From positions 29,844,771-29,908,770 of the forward strand of contig NC_081543.1 of the NCBI RefSeq assembly GCF_901000735.1: DNA of 64,000 nucleotides. Direction: 5' to 3'. Origin of the DNA: Corylus avellana (Eukaryota; Streptophyta; Magnoliopsida; Fagales; Betulaceae). The position numbers and the translations under genes are program-made. Positions 57,641-64,000 of the stretch are shown here, one piece after another. Under the pieces are notes generated by a model, which was given only the letters and a program-made list of their open reading frames with translations, made no database searches and was not told the origin of the DNA. Each line of letters starts with the position of its first letter. Positions within the stretch are counted from its first letter, which is position 1.

Positions 57641-59527
57641 TATCCAACATTAAATTTGAAATTTAAACTGAATAGGAAAATGCCCTAATATGTTTCATTT
57701 TCTCTCCTTCTTATATGCATCTTTTGAAGAAACTTAGGCTTGTAAGCTAATTGGTTGCAACATTTTCCCACATGTTATAATTTCTCTATTTTGTAGAGTT
57801 CTTCAAATCCTGATAATTCTTTAATTTTCTTTAACTCATCGCGTATCACATACTGATAAATGTTGAGGTGATAAAACACAAATTTTTTAATTTGAAAATA
57901 ATTGTTAAAATTTAAGAAACTTTATAGGACAAAGTCCTACAAGGATCCTGATCCAATTCTCACTTCAATATTGAGTTCTCACGCAATGAGAAACAAGAAC
58001 AAAAAAGAAAAGAAAAAAGGTCAAAACATAAATTAAATGGTTCAAGTTAAGCCTATAAATTCTCTCCTACAATCTCATCCCATAAATTTTCATACATGTG
58101 TGTCGGAAAAATTTCTTCAAATCCGATCTATAAATTTGTCATATGTTCCTCAACATATGAAAAACATAGAATTTTTTCAATTAGCATGTAAAAAGGACAT
58201 AATTTTTTAATAGAACTATTAAAAAAACATGTTTTCATGATTCAAAGGACATGTGATTGTTTTATAAGATGAGTTGGAGGACATTTCTATCGACCCAATT
58301 TGGAAGAAATTAACTAGGATTGTTGCTAGACCTTTTTGGTGCAACTATTCTATCTTTAAAATAAAAATTAAAAAAAAAATAAAAAAAAAAAAGAAAAGAA
58401 GAAGAAGAAGAAGAAGTAAGAATTTTATTGAAAACTCAACAAAAAAACCAGAAAGAACTCACAAGCTAGCAACTCTTGAAAAAACAAGACAACTTAAAAG
58501 TTAGAAGAAACTTACACAAGCAAGTTCCTACAAAGAGGCAAACTTGGGCAAGTATAACTAAAAGATTACATTAGAAAATTTTAAAGACACAACTAAAGAG
58601 TGATTAACGGGAGAATTATGAATAATCTTAAATGATTTAACTTTGATTTTAACCAACTGCTAACCTCCTAGGTAGTCATGATTAGCGGTTTTATGTTTTG
58701 AAAAAATCGTTAACCGCCTTTATGTATATTATATTTATACGAGATAAATGTAAAATTGGTTTTTGTAGTGAACTTAAATTACAAATCACTATATGTAGTA
58801 TAAAAAATAATTTATAAATTCCTATAGTTTGGCTAGATTACAAATCACTCCTTGTGGTAATAAAAATAATTTATAGGTCTTCAAGGTATGCCAAAATAAT
58901 AGTTTACTTCATGAAATCAATTTCCGTTAAAGAATTAACAAAATCTGTCACTTTGTCACGTTATACTCAATAAAAATGCGACACGTGTTATTATTAATTT
59001 CTGACTTTCAAAAATAACAATTAGGATTTTTCACATCATTTTACGACGCTAATTAAGATTACACATCAACCCTCACTCCACATCATATTGCGACAGTAAA
59101 TTAACCTAATATTACTATAGTAAATTAACTTAAACTCTTATATCCCCAAAAATTTACCCCGTGTGTAATCCTTCCTCATCTTCATTTTCCTCAGCCACTT
59201 CACAAAATGCAACCATCAAATTCTAGCAAAATGCTCCCAAATTGTGGCGAGGAAGATGAAAATGAGTGAGGGTTACGCACGAGATAAAATTTTGGGGATA
59301 TAAAAGATTATGTTAATTTATTGTAGTAATATGACGTGACAAAGTAGCCGATTTTGTTAAATTACTTAACGGAAATTGATTTTAGGGAGTACATTGTTAT
59401 TTTGGCTTACTCTGAGGACTTATCAATTATTTTTTATACCACATGGAATGATTTGTAATTTAGGCTAACTACAAAGACCTATAAATATATAAATATACAA
59501 AAATACTTGAAACAACGCCATTTTTGT

Positions 59528-59565
<38 letters not shown>

Positions 59566-60130
59566 TCGTATGTAGTAAGGTATTATCATATTACAATATA
59601 AAAGACGTCGCTTCGGTTTTTTTTTTTTTAATTGAACTTTTTAATTTTTTTTTTTTTTAAAAGCAGTTAGCAGTTATTAAGATTAGTGAATTTTACTAAT
59701 TGCCTAGGCGGTTATGGTTAGTGATTATAGCTAATAATTGCTAACTGTAACTACCTTTTCACCCCTAGACGATGCATGTGGAATCCCCGTTTCTCGCATT
59801 ATAGGACATAACTGTAGCATCCATCATAATTCTACCAAAAAGTTTTAAATAAAAAAAAAAAAAAAAACTACCAAAATGAGAATGTGAATTATTTATTAAA
59901 GGGTAATGCTTATTCTTTACATTTATTTCTCTCACTTATTTTTATATCGGCCGACATAATGTATTTTAAATGCCTTTTATTTTTATTTTTAAGGGATTAA
60001 CATAAAAAAAAAACACTAAAAGTACACTACATCGGTTGGTATAAAAATTAAAAAGGAGTGTTAATAATAGCAATACTCTTTATCAAAATTCCCCAAATTT
60101 ATCCAAAAAATAAAATAAAATAAAATAAAA
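57640..60130. repeat. MLF-array spacer, copy C
   Basis: Left part (57640-58560) is closely related to spacer B (24740-25665). The right end (59810-60130) matches the pre-promoter part of spacer A. The middle is replaced by a foldback-type element and AT-rich DNA. No small secreted-protein relic was found here. Confidence 0.65.
58756..59483. mobile_element. Large inverted-repeat element in spacer C
   Basis: Arms of roughly 170 bp share TTTGTAG...CTTAAATTACAAATCA, AATCAATTTCCGTTAA and ACTTTGTCACGTTAT with inverse partners near 59310-59480. Part of the left arm is duplicated (about 58780 and 58850). Non-coding. Confidence 0.65.
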
Positions 60131-60139
60131 ATTCCCCAA

Positions 60140-60410
60140 ATTTCAAATACAATGCTGTGTTGTTGGGCCTAGGCTTCAAGTTCCCAATTCAGGTTGGCCC
60201 AATAAGACCTGCTCGGCCTTTTATTTCAACCAATCATTCACAGACACGTACTGTCTTCTAATAATATCACCGTATTTCTTGGCTGTGCTAGAGACTCCCA
60301 TTTTATTCTCTCTTAGTCGGTGATTTTTCACGCTCTGATAATTTCCTGAGGCGGTTGGGGTTTTCGATTTCTTTCATTCTTCTCCATATTCGTTTCCATT
60401 TTCCTTTGAA
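60140..60410 (+). promoter_or_regulatory. Promoter and probable first exon of MLF copy 4
   Basis: Contains TTGGGCCTAGG and GGTTGGCCCAAT (site-II-like GGCCC motifs) and a pyrimidine-rich leader. The leader ends TTTCCTTTGAAG before GTTCTTTC, a possible donor for a leader intron of about 1.1 kb whose acceptor is at 61516-61517. Shared with copy 1. Confidence 0.5.
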
Positions 60411-61577
60411 GGTTCTTTCTTTCTCTCCGTGGGATACTCGCAGGGTTTGATATTCTATTGAAAAATTTACTAATTATATGCATGTTTTGATTTTTAGTTT
60501 CATGACTAGAGTCAATGTTAATAAAATAAATGCGTGTTTTTGGCTGTGAAATCGGTGCAAATTCGGAGATCGGTTGGTACAGTATTGCAAATTCTGGCCC
60601 TTTTTGTTGGATTATGTTTGGGATTTCGGTTTTGATGATAGTTGAGTTGAGAATTTCTCGTTTTAAAGGGTTTGCGTTGGTGTTTTTTTTTTTAATTTTT
60701 TTTTAAAATTTTTAATTTTTAATTTTATTATTTTTTTTTATAAAGTGCCTTCGTAAACCAGCTAGGGCTTCTGTTTCATGTTCGTGTTAATTTTGTATGG
60801 TAGAGATTGTAAGGTGGGCATTTCTTGTTTTGTAATCTCTGCTATACTACGTTTGATGTTCTTTTTGGTTGGTGAGAAAATTTGAAAGGGTATAATTATA
60901 CGTTGCTAATGAAAATTGGAGTAAATTAGTCATTTTATAGGGGCGAGATGTCTATGCGCATATCATGTTATTTTGCTATTCCATGTATTTGTTGAGTTAT
61001 CTGGTGGACAACTTGTATTTCTATGATTATGGATATGTAGATTCTATGCTAGAGTTTGATTTGTTAGGGTGATTCATTGACGTTAATATTGATCATCATG
61101 GTGTTAGGTTCCTTTTCTTGAGACGTTGATTGAGTAGAACTTAATGTAGAAACTTTTAAATATTTGATAGTTGAGAATGTTTAGTTTAGATCATGCCTGC
61201 TATAGTTCCATATTTTTTATCTTGCTCATTAGTTATAGTGAAATTAGTTCATGGAGAAGTTGTTAGGACCACAAGGAGGCAACCCGGGGTGGAGTTTTGG
61301 AATTTTTAGCGGATTTCTAAATATTTTTTAGTAGGAGTGTTGCAAATTTATTTATAATATGCTGTTTGATTCTGTAGTTGTTGGTAAAATATCCTCGTAG
61401 ATGGTCATTTTGGTAAGAAGTTAGCAGACAGAATTTCTACCCATGTTTTTCTTTTTGGGTTATTGCTCCATATAATTGTCGTTTAATTGGTTCTAATGCT
61501 GAATCTCATGGTTGCAGCTTATATTTTGCTTTGCATACTAAGGCTCAAGTTCTTGTGGGGTTCATAGCACTTAGAAA

Positions 61578-62954
61578 ATGCAGGGAGGCAGAGGTGGCGG
61601 GGATCCTTTCTTTAATTTTGGCGATCCTTTTGCTAGTTTCGGGGGCTTTGGGGGTAACAGAAGTTTAGTGCCAAGCTTATTTGGAGGGAGGGATCCATTT
61701 GATGACCCTTTCTTCACACGCCCATTCGGAGGCATGTTTGAATCAAACTTCTTCGGTTCAAGTGGAAGTCCTTTTATGAATATGCATCCGACTGGATTTC
61801 TTGAGCATCAAGCTCCACAGCCAGAAAGACCAAGGGGCCCAATTATCGAGGAGTTAAGTTCTGACGATGAAAAAGAAGATACAGATAAAGAAAAGAATGA
61901 AAACCGTAGGAAGCATGGTAGGTCAAGCAGTAAAGCTTTTGTTGAGGATCCGGAAGATGAAGTTGAAGGTAAAGTGCATCTTTTAACTGGTTGTGATACT
62001 GTATTTCTCCACCCCCCCGACCCACTAATCTATGTATGGGAAAAGGGAAAACCCCTTCAAGTTCTAACTTTAGAGCACATCAGTGGGCCGCTTTCTACCT
62101 GTTAGAAGCATTCCTGGCTAGTCACCCATGCTCTTATCCAGTTGTATCGAGAGTGGAAAGACCACGTTATAATGCTATGTTTTGATTGTTATTGTTGGAG
62201 TCCAACCTCAAACAGTGTTATCCTTTTTTTCCTCTCTCTTCCTTAATTGCAGAGAAAAAGAGCAAGCATGTGCAGTACAGAAATGACTACAGCAGGTCGA
62301 GTGGGATGCAGTTGCAACCACAAGCTCGTAGTTTCACTTTTCATAGCTCCGCTGTCTCTTATGGCGGTGCCAATGGATCATATTATACTTCGTCCACAAC
62401 TAGAAGGACAGGGAGTGATGGAGTAAGTGATCTTTAAGGTTGATGACATGTTCGATTTGTAGGTTGATTCTGTTTCTTAATTTGACTTTATTGTGGAACA
62501 GGTGACCTTCGAAGAAAGCAAAGAAGCTGATACTGCTACAAGGGAAGCAAAACACAGGATATCTAAGGGACTTCATCATAAGGTATTTATTGCTTAACTT
62601 TTTAGTCTCTGCCTTTTGTGTACTTCCACATGTGTTCTTGGTGTTTGTCTGTGGGTTGATGATATATTTTGTAGGGCCATTCCATGACAAGGAAGCTTAA
62701 GTCAGATGGTAAAGTGGACACAGTGCAGACCTTACACAATCTGAATGAAGGTATGTAGACGTGGTATACTTTTAGGGTGTGTGAGTATACCGAGGTGCAC
62801 TTAATAAATGTTAGCATGCAAAGGAGAAATAACCAAAAGCTCTGGATTGGAAAATTTTCAGATGAGCTTGCTGGATTTGAACAATCTTGGAAGGGAAGTG
62901 CTCAAAAACATATTCCTGGCTGGACTGAGAATGTTTTTGGCTATGACAATATTG
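61578..62954 (+). CDS. Myeloid leukemia factor (MLF)-like protein, full-length copy 4, 3' end outside window
   Basis: The exons in view are 61578-61968, 62253-62422, 62502-62582, 62675-62750 and 62862-62954, all GT-AG and in one frame (811 nt, about 270 residues). The last coding exon, by analogy with 8326-8408, lies past the right edge. The N-terminal 130 residues are rich in Gly, Phe and Asp with repeated DPF motifs (GDPFFNFGDPFASFGGFGG, DDPFFTRPFGG), then an acidic patch (EELSSDDEKEDTDKEK). The MLF core follows: YRNDYSRSSG, ARSFTFHSSAVSYGG, STTRRTGSDGV, GHSMTRKLKSDGKVD, FEQSWKGSAQKHIPGW. In animals MLF proteins act as adaptors for 14-3-3, COP9-signalosome and Hsp70/DnaJ partners; the plant role is unsettled. 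This copy has the ancestral structure and the regular promoter, so it is the likely parent of the array. Confidence 0.85.
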
Positions 62955-64000
62955 GTAGGTGTCTCTTTTGCTATTCAGGAATGTGATACTTTATTGGCTT
63001 TGGATTCAAAAATAAAAGAGGCATGTTTTCTCTCAACTATCTTTTAACCATATATTTTTGCAAATTCAATGGATTCACTATTGGATTTGTGAACTCACGT
63101 GGGTTCTATACAAATTCAATGGTAGATTCATTCCGTATAGTATACCGAGATGGGTGAAAGATGGATGGAGAATGATTTTTATTATTTCCCAAATACAATA
63201 TTCCCCTAATTTTTGAATCCTGATCTGCCTAGAAGGATGGAATGCTGCATGTTGTCACTCTAAGTATTTGTCTTTTAAATAAAAGACAAGAATTTTTTTT
63301 TTTTGTCCTTTAATTGGTCCAGGGAGTGGCTTTCAGTTGTTTAATTCGTCTGTAGCTACATTATGGGTTGCTGACTTGCTGTAACTAGAAATGAGTATGC
63401 CAACTAGACGTGTTGGGTCTTGTAGGAACAGAGCATTGCTATTCTGTCATTAGTTCAATGAAGAGAATAGCACTGTAATGTTTGTAGCATGTTAGAGCAC
63501 TAGTAGCAGATGTCCTATATGCTATTTTCTTCCTTATTGTTTAGGAAAAATTAAAAAAAAAAAACCACAAAAACTTACTCGCATCAGATTCCCTAAATTT
63601 AATCAACCCTCAAGGATTGTTACAGTATTTCTCAATGTGTAGGGAACCAAAAGTGGTTTCCTATACATTATTTTAATATAAACATTTCTCTTTTCTCTCT
63701 CATCTTTCATCTTTTTGTCTTTAAGTGGAGATTATGTTGAGATTTTGTAAAAAAAGTGAGGTTAGGTAGGGAACTTGTATTTTATAAAGAAATAACATCT
63801 TAATGGTATAGAGAAATATAAGGAAAACTATTGTGAAATATATTTTCATAAGGAAGCAAAAAGTAGTTTTGTGCCATAAACTTAGGGAAAATCAAAGGGA
63901 AGCTGCTGCTAGTACTCTTAGTGTTTACATTTACTTTGGCAGTGCATATGCATAGTCCAATCAAATATCATTTGGATTGGTAGGAATAGACTTGCATTTC
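62955..64000 (+). other. Last intron of MLF copy 4, reaching the window edge
   Basis: Homologous to copy 1 from 7549 to about 7800, plus a MITE at 63495-63917. By comparison with copy 1, the final exon should begin some 500 bp beyond the window. Confidence 0.65.
63495..63917. mobile_element. Harbinger-like MITE with TTA target duplication
   Basis: The ends GAGCACTAGTAGCAG and CTGCTGCTAGTACTC are flanked by TTA at 63492-63494 and 63918-63920. The same place in copy 1 (about 7708, GCATGTTGGTGTG) is unoccupied. Same family as 25672-26593 and the outer shell of 9175-21553. Confidence 0.75.

Noticed and set aside
58274..58504. Lys/Arg-rich frame
   Set aside because: A-rich low-complexity sequence in spacer C.

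Overview
This window is nuclear DNA from a flowering plant. It has GT-AG introns, AT-rich spacers, dense MITEs, LTR retrotransposons, a LINE, and two runs of exactly 100 N marking scaffold gaps. The gene families and repeat style suggest a eudicot, probably a woody one. I cannot name the species from sequence alone.

Four ordinary gene families are visible. At the left edge are the last four exons of a DHHC protein S-acyltransferase of the PAT16 type (694-2113). In the middle are an intronless classical arabinogalactan protein (41009-41458) and an eight-exon MATE transporter close to plant DETOXIFICATION 27 (45721-49966). The dominant theme is a dispersed tandem array of four genes encoding myeloid leukemia factor (MLF)-like proteins: copy 1 (6258-8408), copy 2 (23224-24588), copy 3 (55189-56467) and copy 4 (61578 to beyond the right edge). 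Copy 4 has the full N-terminal region. Copies 1-3 lack 91-101 codons of it through in-frame deletions, yet each can be spliced into an uninterrupted frame of 238, 219 and 188 residues. They have also diverged in shape: copy 1 has a duplicated exon, copy 2 has a basic 12-residue repeat expanded to about five units, and copies 2 and 3 share an 18-codon deletion in the conserved core.

The spacers between MLF copies are related to each other (about 2590-4560, 24740-28560 and 57640-60130). They carry shared MITEs and, twice, a decayed small secreted-protein-like reading frame. A solo LTR with a TATA-like box sits in the leader of copies 1 and 3 and, truncated, in copy 2. It is absent from copy 4.

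Mobile DNA explains most of the rest. The leader of copy 2 is split by a nest of about 12.4 kb (9175-21553). The nest contains a 5'-truncated LINE with a 14-bp target duplication, a Ty1/copia element on the minus strand with both LTRs, primer site and polypurine tract, and several MITEs. A second nest (29074-39752) looks like a CACTA-type element with arrays of AGCGACGAC palindromes at both ends. It is invaded by a young LARD-like retroelement whose internal region has no sense coding but carries a 220-codon antisense frame. The empty site of this second nest is visible at 53086. The sequence around it is duplicated (28750-29073 plus 39756-40406 versus 52763-53459), and one copy of the duplication ends exactly at a scaffold gap, so an assembly or haplotype artefact has to be considered.
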